This document shows, piece after piece, positions 43,399 through 50,331 of a stretch of DNA of 64,000 nucleotides. The notes below the pieces were generated by a model that did no database searches, was not told the origin of the DNA, and saw nothing but the letters and a program-made list of their open reading frames with translations. The stretch is from NCBI GenBank assembly GCA_951813555.1, contig OX638344.1:682001-746000 (forward strand), read 5' to 3'. The translations under genes were made by a program, and so were the position numbers. The number at the start of each line of letters is the position of its first letter. The first letter of the stretch is position 1. Source of the stretch: an uncultured Acidimicrobiales bacterium. GTDB taxonomy: Bacteria > Actinomycetota > Acidimicrobiia > Acidimicrobiales > Bin134.

Positions 43399-44213
43399 TC
43401 GTGCAACGCGCCCCAGGCGGGGCATCCGATGCTCCCCATTTCGTGATTGCCATGCACCAGCACACTGCCTTCGCCGGTTCGCTGGCCGCCAACTTCGGCA
43501 ACGACGAGTTCGACGGGCTTGAACCCGATGAGCCCATGCAGTTCATCGTCGACCACCACGACCAGGGCTGGACCGCCCTCGACGCCCAGGCCCCTCAGAA
43601 CCCCGACACCGGCCTTCCCTACAACCTGACCGCCACACCGCTGCCCCAGATTGTGACCACATCGGCGGGATCGCCGGCGTTCAACGAGGACCATCACCCG
43701 TTCAGCGGCATCATCTCGTCGATGCACACCTATGGCCTGTACCGGGGGCGGTACGGGTTGAGCGACAAGATCTTCTTGGATCTCATACCCGACAATCTGC
43801 GCCCCGAAGTAGACGCCATGCTGGCCCACGAGGAGGATCGCCAGCATCGGCTGAAGGGGCAGTTGGCCGCCGACGATCCCGAGCACGCCACCGACGAGTA
43901 CCTGTTCCACGCCTACAAGCAGCTCCAGTTCTTCGACACCTTCTCCCTGTACTTTCACTTGTCTCCCGAGGGTGAGCGGGGCCCTTCGGAGTTCCTCAAC
44001 GTGCCCCGGGCGGTGGGCGATGACACCACCATCTCGGTGGTCGAGCACGCCGGCGGGATGTATGAGCTGGATCCGTACCCGTTTGCCGAAGACGGGCTCG
44101 TGCTGGCCACCGAAGGCCGGTATCTGGCTCCCCAGCCACCGGGCACCGATCTCGGCCCTCTGCTGGCAGACACGCCGGTAGAGGTGCAAGCGGTGCGCCT
44201 GGTCGGGGCGTGA
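43395..44213 (+). CDS. DUF3891 family protein
   Basis: A 272-residue protein matching the DUF3891 outline: an early His segment VIAMHQHTAFAGSLAANFG, the invariant HHDQGW about 35 residues on, and an N-x-D-T-G-x-P-Y-N segment. Two more His/Glu-rich helices follow (FNEDHHPFSGIISSMHTYGL, LAHEEDRQHRLKG). The distribution of His, Asp and Glu suggests a metal-dependent helical hydrolase or oxygenase, but no activity is known for the family. It overlaps both neighbours by 4 nt in the calycin-like operon, so it probably acts on the same compound. Confidence 0.82.
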   Translation: MIVQRAPGGASDAPHFVIAMHQHTAFAGSLAANFGNDEFDGLEPDEPMQFIVDHHDQGWTALDAQAPQNPDTGLPYNLTATPLPQIVTTSAGSPAFNEDHHPFSGIISSMHTYGLYRGRYGLSDKIFLDLIPDNLRPEVDAMLAHEEDRQHRLKGQLAADDPEHATDEYLFHAYKQLQFFDTFSLYFHLSPEGERGPSEFLNVPRAVGDDTTISVVEHAGGMYELDPYPFAEDGLVLATEGRYLAPQPPGTDLGPLLADTPVEVQAVRLVGA

Positions 44214-45112
44214 GCGGAGGCTCATTCTCCCAGGGAGTTGGAGAGTGGATCGGCGCGGCCGAGGTCTTTGACGGCGACGGGCGCTTTGCCGGCACCGGGC
44301 GGGACACCCGCACGGTAAAGGCCGATGACCAAGCAGGTCGAGTAACCGTTGAGGTTTTCTTCGATGGGCCGTTCGCGCTTTCCGGCGTCTACACCATCGC
44401 CGATCACGGCTCGCATCGGATCTACGAGGGGCCACTCAACGTTGGATTTGCCGAAGCGCTGGGCGATGGTTTGGTGGCTGCGCACAACTATTGGCCCGAT
44501 CTGGGGCTGACCCAGCGATTCTTCTTGATGGTGCTGCCCGACGGCACCCACCAACTGTCACTGGCATTGCTCAGCCGGGGCGATCGGCTCCGTTGGACAG
44601 TGGTCGGGGAATACCAGCGTCAACTCGACGCATCGGCCCCCAAACCCACTCCGGTGGCCCCAATGGATCCGGAGGAGTTGCGACACGACCCGACCGCAGG
44701 TCGCGGCGAGCTCCTGTTGCTTCGATCTGGACGGTGGTCAGGCCAGCTGCACCGCCTCGACGGCGATTACCAACCGTCCGGCGCGGCTGACTACGCGGAG
44801 ACGGTTGTTGCCAGAGACGGCTCTTGGGCAGTGGAGCTGTCGGGGGCTGACTTCTCATCGGGACTGTCGTTCACCCTGCTGTCCGACGGCTGGACGGCTT
44901 GGACTCCGGTGGGCGCGTTGATGGGCAGCGGGATCCTCTGCGGTGGCCGGGGCTTCAGCGGCCAGTTCCAACTGCAAGGTCAAGGACTTCGGGTGTGGCG
45001 GCGGGAAGTGGCATCACGAGATGGCACCATAAAGGCGGTGCTCCACACTTGGTATCGGGGCGAAGAGCGCCTGGGAGCGGCCTACGGGGCCTTGGCCTTC
45101 GATCCGGCATGA
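44210..45112 (+). CDS. Calycin-like protein, two-domain, unknown function
   Basis: A 300-residue protein starting at GTG 44210. The N-terminal half (about 1-145) has a barrel-type strand pattern with the blocks VFDGDGRFAGTGRDTR, RIYEGPLNVG, AHNYWPDLGLTQRFFL and LPDGTHQLSLALL. The C-terminal half (about 165-300) is a second beta-rich domain. The first-half blocks recur in the products of 45109-45768 and 45765-46700, so these are paralogues. Binding of a bulky hydrophobic ligand such as a bilin is inferred from the likely fold and the cluster. No catalytic motif is visible. Confidence 0.72.
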   Translation: MSGGSFSQGVGEWIGAAEVFDGDGRFAGTGRDTRTVKADDQAGRVTVEVFFDGPFALSGVYTIADHGSHRIYEGPLNVGFAEALGDGLVAAHNYWPDLGLTQRFFLMVLPDGTHQLSLALLSRGDRLRWTVVGEYQRQLDASAPKPTPVAPMDPEELRHDPTAGRGELLLLRSGRWSGQLHRLDGDYQPSGAADYAETVVARDGSWAVELSGADFSSGLSFTLLSDGWTAWTPVGALMGSGILCGGRGFSGQFQLQGQGLRVWRREVASRDGTIKAVLHTWYRGEERLGAAYGALAFDPA

Positions 45113-45768
45113 GCGAGAGCGACCGCTTTGGCGGTGCGTGGCTGGTTGTCGAGTACGTATTCGACCCCGATGGCACGTATCGAGGTGAGGTGGCCCAACG
45201 CCGGATCGTCGAGCCAGCCGGTGAAGCCCGACATCGGGTGACCCAGCAATGTCAGCCGTCGCCCGAATTGGCCGACCACCCCATGGCCGCTTTCGCGGGC
45301 GAGTGGGTGTTCGAGCTAGAGGTGGACGGAGCCCAGCGTCGCTATCTCGGCCCCGATGTGGTGGGCTTCGGCACCGAATGGCAGCCCGGTGCCATGACCG
45401 GGCAGGGACTCTGGCCCCGATTCGGCTACGAATTCGAGTCCTACAGCGTCCTGGTGGCCCCCGACCGCCAGCTCACCGGCGGATTCTTCTCCCTGACCGG
45501 CCGATCGGTGGCCGACATCGTAGGGGTGGCGATTCCCGAAGCCTCCGGCACCGAGCCCCGCCTCGACCTGTGGGCCCCAGTCCCCGACCCCGACGGCCAC
45601 TGGCCCCTGCGCCGCTCCGTCGGCCCCCTCCTGGTAGCCGCCGACCAACCCTCCCCAACCCACCACCGCCGCCTCTGGGCCATGCGCGACCCGGTAGGAG
45701 CCTCCAGCGTCGAGATCGCCGAAAACGTGGAAGATGGAAGCCGCTCAGTCTCAGTGACCGTGGGCTAG
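45109..45768 (+). CDS. Calycin-like protein, unknown function
   Basis: A 219-residue protein overlapping the previous gene by 4 nt. It shares with its neighbours the start FGGAWLVVEYVFDPDGTYRG and the block RRYLGPDVVGFGTEW, followed by paired strands (YSVLVAPDRQLTGGFFSLTG). It is the fourth and last gene of the plus-strand operon. It converges on the minus-strand paralogue, overlapping it by 4 nt at the stop codons. Function unknown. Confidence 0.72.
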   Translation: MSESDRFGGAWLVVEYVFDPDGTYRGEVAQRRIVEPAGEARHRVTQQCQPSPELADHPMAAFAGEWVFELEVDGAQRRYLGPDVVGFGTEWQPGAMTGQGLWPRFGYEFESYSVLVAPDRQLTGGFFSLTGRSVADIVGVAIPEASGTEPRLDLWAPVPDPDGHWPLRRSVGPLLVAADQPSPTHHRRLWAMRDPVGASSVEIAENVEDGSRSVSVTVG

Positions 45769-46700
45769 GCGTCGCGGGTGAAGGTCAGGGGGCCGAAGAC
45801 TATGTCGGTCATGCGGTCACCGTCGTAGAGCTTCCAGGCCACGGCCAGGGTGTAGTCGCGGTCGATGATGAACTCTCGGCCTTTGACCTTGAATGCTTCG
45901 CTGACATGGTGCTGGGAGGTGTAGAGGGCGCGGCCGTAGGCGATGGCGTTGCCCCAGAGATCGGGGCCGTCGTAGGTGTAGCGGTTGCCGTGCGACCGGG
46001 TGCGTATGTAGGTGTGCGAGTGGTTGATCTCTCCCGACAATTCCAGAGTGTGGGTGGCGCGCACCAGGTCGATGGGGTCGTGGCGCAGGCGCACGCTCAC
46101 GCTGCCCCGGCGCTGCTGGTCGGCGCCGAACACCTCGCATTCTCCGGTCCAGGTGCCCCCGGTGCGATCGGGCACGGTGTGGGGCCATGCGGCCAACTCC
46201 CGCTCGGACTCGATGTGGGCGTCGATCCACGCCTTGGTGTCGGGATTGGTGTCGTAGTCGTGGGCGTTCAAATACACCCCGTTGAACACCGAGAAAATGG
46301 TGGGGCCCTCATAGAGCAGCGACGAGTACACCTGGGTCACCCCGTCGGGCAGGATCTGGTTCATGGTGTTGAGGTCGGCCCGCCATCCGGGCGCGTAGTA
46401 GTGAGAGTCCACCAGCGAGCCGTAGGGGTGCCCGGCACCGTAGAAGTCGGGTCCCTGGTAGATGCGATCGTCGCCCCGGTCGTCCACCCCGAACTCGAAG
46501 TCCCTGATCTCGAACCGGTTGCGAAGCGGGCCGGTGTTCATGAAGTTGCACTGCATCCAGAAGGTGACCTTGCCGTCGGCGTACACGCTGGCCCGACTGA
46601 CCTTGTTGAACCCAGTGTGATTTCCCTCGGCATCGAACACCGATGGCAACCCGTACCACTCACCGGTGATGCGCTGTTGCCACTCTGACTCTTGGCTCAT
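45765..46700 (-). CDS. Calycin-like protein, two-domain, unknown function
   Basis: A 311-residue paralogue of the plus-strand calycin-like proteins: GEWYGLPSVFDAEGNHTG at the start, RIYQGPDFYGAGHPYGSL, then DSHYYAPGW and LPDGVTQVYSSLLYEG. A second barrel-like half (about 160-311) contains SGEINHSHTYIRTRSHG and a C-terminal AVAWKLYDGDRMTDIVFGPL. The ATG has GGAG 7 nt upstream and follows the RCCR-like gene by 10 nt, so this copy is made together with the oxygenase and bilin-reductase-like proteins. Ligand binding is inferred. Confidence 0.73.
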   Translation of the reverse strand: MSQESEWQQRITGEWYGLPSVFDAEGNHTGFNKVSRASVYADGKVTFWMQCNFMNTGPLRNRFEIRDFEFGVDDRGDDRIYQGPDFYGAGHPYGSLVDSHYYAPGWRADLNTMNQILPDGVTQVYSSLLYEGPTIFSVFNGVYLNAHDYDTNPDTKAWIDAHIESERELAAWPHTVPDRTGGTWTGECEVFGADQQRRGSVSVRLRHDPIDLVRATHTLELSGEINHSHTYIRTRSHGNRYTYDGPDLWGNAIAYGRALYTSQHHVSEAFKVKGREFIIDRDYTLAVAWKLYDGDRMTDIVFGPLTFTRDA

Positions 46701-46710
46701 GTCAATCTCC

Positions 46711-47430
46711 TCAGGAGCGGGCCGCGGTCTTCAGACTGGCCTGAATGGCGGCGCTCGTCTCGAGGCCGAGCAGCTGGTCTACTCGGGCCCATACCGGGTC
46801 GACTTCCGGGTTGAAGATGGCGGCCCGGTTGCGGGCATCCCGCTTAGCCAGTTGCTCGGCCGTGGCCCCGCTGGTGGCGCTGTCGGGCACCCCATCGGCC
46901 ACCAGCCCCAGCCAGTGGTCGCGGTAGGCGGCCACCGCACCGAATACCGACCGGAAACCGTTCTCGTCGGCCCGGTGAGCCAGCATCCATGCCGACATGA
47001 GCTGCCATTGGCGGGGCGACAGGTGGGCGGGGGTCAGCCCTTCGATCTGCATAGTCTCCTCGTGGACCTCGGTAAGAGGGCCGTAGCAGTGGTCGATGTA
47101 GGCCAGGTTGGCGCCGGGGTCGAGTCGGGGGATCAAGTCCAGGTGGAAGGCGTAGTGCGGTCCGGCCAGCACCGAATCAACCGTGAAGTGGGGCACCGGG
47201 CTGGCCGCCGGGGTAAAGGCAAAGCACATGTGGCTGTCCAGCCCGAACGCCTCGACCGTCATGCCCACGTACACCAGTGCCGCTACCCCATCACGGACCA
47301 GCACGCGATGGGCGCCCACCGGCGAGCCGTCCATGGCCGAGGCCAGCGGATTGTTGACGGTCTCCTCTAGCTCCAGGCGGTCGGCGATGGCCTCCACCGT
47401 GCCGACGCAGAGATCAGCCGACAGGCTCAT
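46711..47430 (-). CDS. RCCR/bilin-reductase-like protein 1
   Basis: A 239-residue protein whose central part resembles red chlorophyll catabolite reductase and ferredoxin-dependent bilin reductases: HFTVDSVLAGPHYAFHLDL, then IPRLDPGANLAYIDHCYGPL, and a helical LSPRQWQLMSAWMLAHRAD. Those enzymes bind an open-chain tetrapyrrole and pass it electrons from ferredoxin. The Asp-Leu-Ile-Pro-Arg and Tyr-Ile-x-x-x-Tyr spacing matches what I recall of RCCR. It overlaps the Rieske oxygenase gene by 4 nt. In plants RCCR acts directly after the Rieske enzyme PaO, so the pairing is telling. Identification is by eye and needs a profile search. Confidence 0.65.
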   Translation of the reverse strand: MSLSADLCVGTVEAIADRLELEETVNNPLASAMDGSPVGAHRVLVRDGVAALVYVGMTVEAFGLDSHMCFAFTPAASPVPHFTVDSVLAGPHYAFHLDLIPRLDPGANLAYIDHCYGPLTEVHEETMQIEGLTPAHLSPRQWQLMSAWMLAHRADENGFRSVFGAVAAYRDHWLGLVADGVPDSATSGATAEQLAKRDARNRAAIFNPEVDPVWARVDQLLGLETSAAIQASLKTAARS

Positions 47431-48566
47431 GATCGGGCCTCGCCGACGGTGGGGAACACCCAGGCGTTGGCCATCTCGGGGTCGCTGGAGCGCGCAGGCG
47501 AGGGAATCACCGCCGCGGCGCGCATGGCCTCCTCGTCCGACGGGGTCTCGAGCCCCCAGCCCTTGTCGATCTGCTCGTGGCGCCAGCGGCGGTAGGCCAG
47601 TTGGATGGAATCCGACTTGACGTGGAGCTCGGCCGACAGGTCGAATGGCAGCAACTCCGGGCGCTGGCCCTCAACGGTCGGCTGGTCTTCCAAGAAGATC
47701 TTGATGGTGCGCTCGTAGGAGTTCTTGTCGGCCCAGCCCCCGGTGAAGAACGTGCGCAGCATGCAGAACTTCGAGACCGTGACGTGCTCGTCGCGTGGCA
47801 CTGCGGCGGTGAAGATGCGGATCTCGCCCATGGGCAGGCGGACGATGAGCATCGAAACGTTGGGGGGGTAGAACCCGGTGGAGGTGCTCACCGGCGGGCG
47901 GTCCTTCTTCGAGATGAACCGCCAAAGGCCTGACGGTCGGGGGGGTTCGAGTTCCACGGTGGCGGTGACCGACGCCAGGTGGCCGTTGACGCGGGTTTCA
48001 TCGAGGTCGAAGTCCTGGATCTCGGGCTGGTCTTTGTTGCCGAACGAGCCGGAATGCACGAAGGGGGTATGGGCGATGTCCACTGCGTTCTCCAGCACCC
48101 GGTCGTAGTTGGCCTGCCAGGTGAACTCGCCGATGACCGCCCGGTATCCCTCCGCCCTGGCCTCTATGTGCTCCTCAAGACCCTCCAACTCCGGCACCGG
48201 GGGGCGATGCTCGGGCGCCAGATCGCCCAAGAACACCCACACAAAGCCGTAGCGCTCGATGCAGGGATAGGTATCGACCCGGGCTTTCTTGGGAATGGGC
48301 AGGCCCGAGCGGTTGGCCGGAATCTCCACGCAGGCCCCATCGGCTCCGTAGCGCCAGCCGTGGTAGGGGCACTGCACACAATCGCCCACCACCGAGCCGC
48401 CGGCCAGCGACCCACCCCGGTGGACGCACAGGTCGGACTGGGCGTTGACCGTGCCGTTCGGGCTTCGCCACAACACCAGGTCGTGGCCGTGGATCCGGGC
48501 CTGCACCGGTTGGTCGGTCACCCACTGCCCGAATTCCACGGCGTACCACTGGTTCTTGATCAACAT
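47427..48566 (-). CDS. Rieske oxygenase alpha subunit (PaO/VanA-type superfamily)
   Basis: A 379-residue ring-hydroxylating oxygenase. The Rieske [2Fe-2S] ligands are CVHRGG and CPYHGW (C-x-H and C-x2-H, about residues 45-68). The mononuclear iron site is in ENAVDIAHTPFVH, with two His spaced five apart. The single-subunit layout fits the group that includes pheophorbide a oxygenase, vanillate demethylase and cholesterol desaturase. No C-terminal membrane segments of the plant PaO type are present. The ATG at 48566 is fixed by GGGAGGAG 5 nt upstream. Its neighbours on both sides encode RCCR-like proteins, suggesting macrocycle opening of a chlorin. Confidence 0.87.
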   Translation of the reverse strand: MLIKNQWYAVEFGQWVTDQPVQARIHGHDLVLWRSPNGTVNAQSDLCVHRGGSLAGGSVVGDCVQCPYHGWRYGADGACVEIPANRSGLPIPKKARVDTYPCIERYGFVWVFLGDLAPEHRPPVPELEGLEEHIEARAEGYRAVIGEFTWQANYDRVLENAVDIAHTPFVHSGSFGNKDQPEIQDFDLDETRVNGHLASVTATVELEPPRPSGLWRFISKKDRPPVSTSTGFYPPNVSMLIVRLPMGEIRIFTAAVPRDEHVTVSKFCMLRTFFTGGWADKNSYERTIKIFLEDQPTVEGQRPELLPFDLSAELHVKSDSIQLAYRRWRHEQIDKGWGLETPSDEEAMRAAAVIPSPARSSDPEMANAWVFPTVGEARS

Positions 48567-48579
48567 GCCTGCTCCTCCC

Positions 48580-49392
48580 TTAAGTGGGTCGGGGCAAAAT
48601 CCGGTCGCCACCCCACAGGGCGCGCACCAGGCGATCGGTCATCTCTTCACCGAAGAACCGCACCCCCATGACGTTGGCCGGATCCCGCTCGGCGATGTTG
48701 CGCCGCCGGACCACGTCGTCGGCGGCAAGCTGCTCTCGGCGCGGCAGCAGCACGGGCTCGGCCTGGTCAACCCACCGCAGCCACTGGTCCACCCGCCGGT
48801 GGGCCAGCTCGCTCACCTGGTCTAGTCGGGCCTCGTCGTGGGTGACTCCGGGGGTGGTGAAGCAGATGGCCACCTCGCTCAACGCCTGGCGAACGTACAG
48901 CGCCCGGGACGTGAACGGCGCCAGCCCCTCGTCGGCTCGAAGCTCCAAAAACTCCTCATTGAGCGGACCCCAGTATTTGTCGAGCGCATCGGTGTCCAGC
49001 ATGAGATCGGAGCGGGGATTGAAGTCGATGTAGAACCACAGATCGGGAAGAGTTCCCCAAGCGATGCCCATATGGGGCACATCGATATGGGGCCCCAGCC
49101 AGGCGGTGACGTGCATGTTGGTGAACCCCAGCGGGGGGTTGCCGATCCACGAGTGGACCAGCCAGTCGATCTCCGGGCCGGTATAGCCGGCCAGCCGTCC
49201 GGCGGGGTACTCGGCTTGGCCCCGATAAGACTCCAAGTCCTCGGTGCTGGGGTCGCGGGCCAACTCGAACCGAGCTTCGATTTTGGCCATGAGCTCATAG
49301 GTGATGGACCAGAGTCGGTTGAACGTGGCCGTGGCGTCTGTCGGGCCCCGTTCGTCAAAGATGTCTTGGACGCCCTTCAGCGTCTCGCGCAT
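48580..49392 (-). CDS. RCCR/bilin-reductase-like protein 2
   Basis: A 270-residue protein from the ATG at 49392. The core FTNMHVTAWLGPHIDVPHMG, then AWGTLPDLWFYIDFNPRSD and DALDKYWGPLNEEF, has the same order of blocks as the protein at 46711 and as plant RCCR (hydrophobic strand, D-[LF]-x-P-R-x-D, then an aromatic-Y/W motif). A C-terminal helical extension (about 190-270) is rich in Arg and Glu. It is the first gene of the four-gene minus-strand operon, 29 nt from operator site d. Two different reductases could act on successive bilin intermediates. Confidence 0.62.
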   Translation of the reverse strand: MRETLKGVQDIFDERGPTDATATFNRLWSITYELMAKIEARFELARDPSTEDLESYRGQAEYPAGRLAGYTGPEIDWLVHSWIGNPPLGFTNMHVTAWLGPHIDVPHMGIAWGTLPDLWFYIDFNPRSDLMLDTDALDKYWGPLNEEFLELRADEGLAPFTSRALYVRQALSEVAICFTTPGVTHDEARLDQVSELAHRRVDQWLRWVDQAEPVLLPRREQLAADDVVRRRNIAERDPANVMGVRFFGEEMTDRLVRALWGGDRILPRPT

Positions 49393-49420
49393 TGGTGCTC
49401 CGGTGTCGTCAGCGGCACAC

Positions 49421-49447
49421 TGTTCCGGTAAGCGGAACAACGTTTCG
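49421..49447 (+). promoter_or_regulatory. Composite IclR-type operator, site d
   Basis: TGTTCC (49421-49426), 7 nt, GGAACA (49434-49439), 2 nt, GTTTCG (49442-49447). The palindromic part is perfect. It lies in the 117-nt gap between the RCCR/Rieske operon (-) and the CitE-like gene (+). Site e matches it at 22 of 27 positions. Confidence 0.78.
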
Positions 49448-49509
49448 TTAGTCTGACAGTAGGGCCAAGCCAAACCAGTGTCAACCAACCGCGAGGAGCC
49501 GAGAATTCG

Positions 49510-50331
49510 ATGAGCCGCACAACGCTTTATGTCCCCGGAGATCGTCCCGACCGCTTCGACAAGGCGCTGAAGTCGGGAGCCGACGCCGTCATCTGCGATC
49601 TCGAGGACGCGGTGGCTGAAGCGGCCAAGACAACCGCCCGGGAGGCGGTGGGCCAATGGCTCCGGGCCAATCCCGGCGCGCCGGCATGGGTGCGGATCAA
49701 CAACCGCCCCGATCTGGTGGATGAGGACGCCGAGCTGGTGCGGTCACTGGTTTCCGGCGGCGTGGGCTTTGCCGGCGTGGTCGTACCCAAAGCCGATGCG
49801 GCAGCCTGCTCGACCGACTTCGGCGGCTGCCCGGTGACCGCGCTCATTGAGTCGGCGGTAGGGGTGGCTCAGATCTACGAGATCGCGGCGGTGCCCGAAG
49901 TGGTGCGCCTGGCCTTGGGCGAAGCCGATTTAGCCGCCGACATGGGCATGGAGCCCTCGCCCGATGCCCTGGAGATGTGGCCAATCCGCACTCGGGTGGT
50001 GGTGGCATCAGTGGGAGAGGGACTCGAAGCCCCCTGTGGGCCGGTGTTCACCAACCTCGACGACCACGCAGGGCTGGCGGCCACCAGCGAGTCGCTTCGC
50101 CGCCACGGCTTCGGGGGCCGGTCGGTGATCCACCCCAAGCAGGTGGCCGCGGTGAATGCGGCCTTCACCCCATCGGATGACGAGATCGCCCGGGCCGAGG
50201 GGTTGGTAGCCGCCTTCGAGGAGGCGACGACCGACGGACGGGTGGTCGCGGTGCTCGACGGTGAGTTCATCGACGCCGCGGTGATGCGCTGGGCCAGATC
50301 TGTGCTCAATCGGGTGCCGCGGGATCGCTAG
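49510..50331 (+). CDS. CitE-like CoA-ester lyase (HpcH/HpaI family)
   Basis: A 273-residue TIM-barrel lyase of the citrate-lyase beta/malyl-CoA lyase type. The start RTTLYVPGDRPDRFDKAL, the metal/acid region DAVICDLEDAVAEAAK, and ALIESAVGVAQIYEIA with the metal Glu are standard. The ending GRSVIHPKQVAAVNAAF also fits. Members cleave beta-hydroxyacyl-CoAs such as citramalyl- or methylmalyl-CoA into two smaller acyl units. GAGGAG lies 10 nt before the ATG. Operator site d is upstream. Its end overlaps the converging nitrilase gene by 4 nt. Confidence 0.9.
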   Translation: MSRTTLYVPGDRPDRFDKALKSGADAVICDLEDAVAEAAKTTAREAVGQWLRANPGAPAWVRINNRPDLVDEDAELVRSLVSGGVGFAGVVVPKADAAACSTDFGGCPVTALIESAVGVAQIYEIAAVPEVVRLALGEADLAADMGMEPSPDALEMWPIRTRVVVASVGEGLEAPCGPVFTNLDDHAGLAATSESLRRHGFGGRSVIHPKQVAAVNAAFTPSDDEIARAEGLVAAFEEATTDGRVVAVLDGEFIDAAVMRWARSVLNRVPRDR

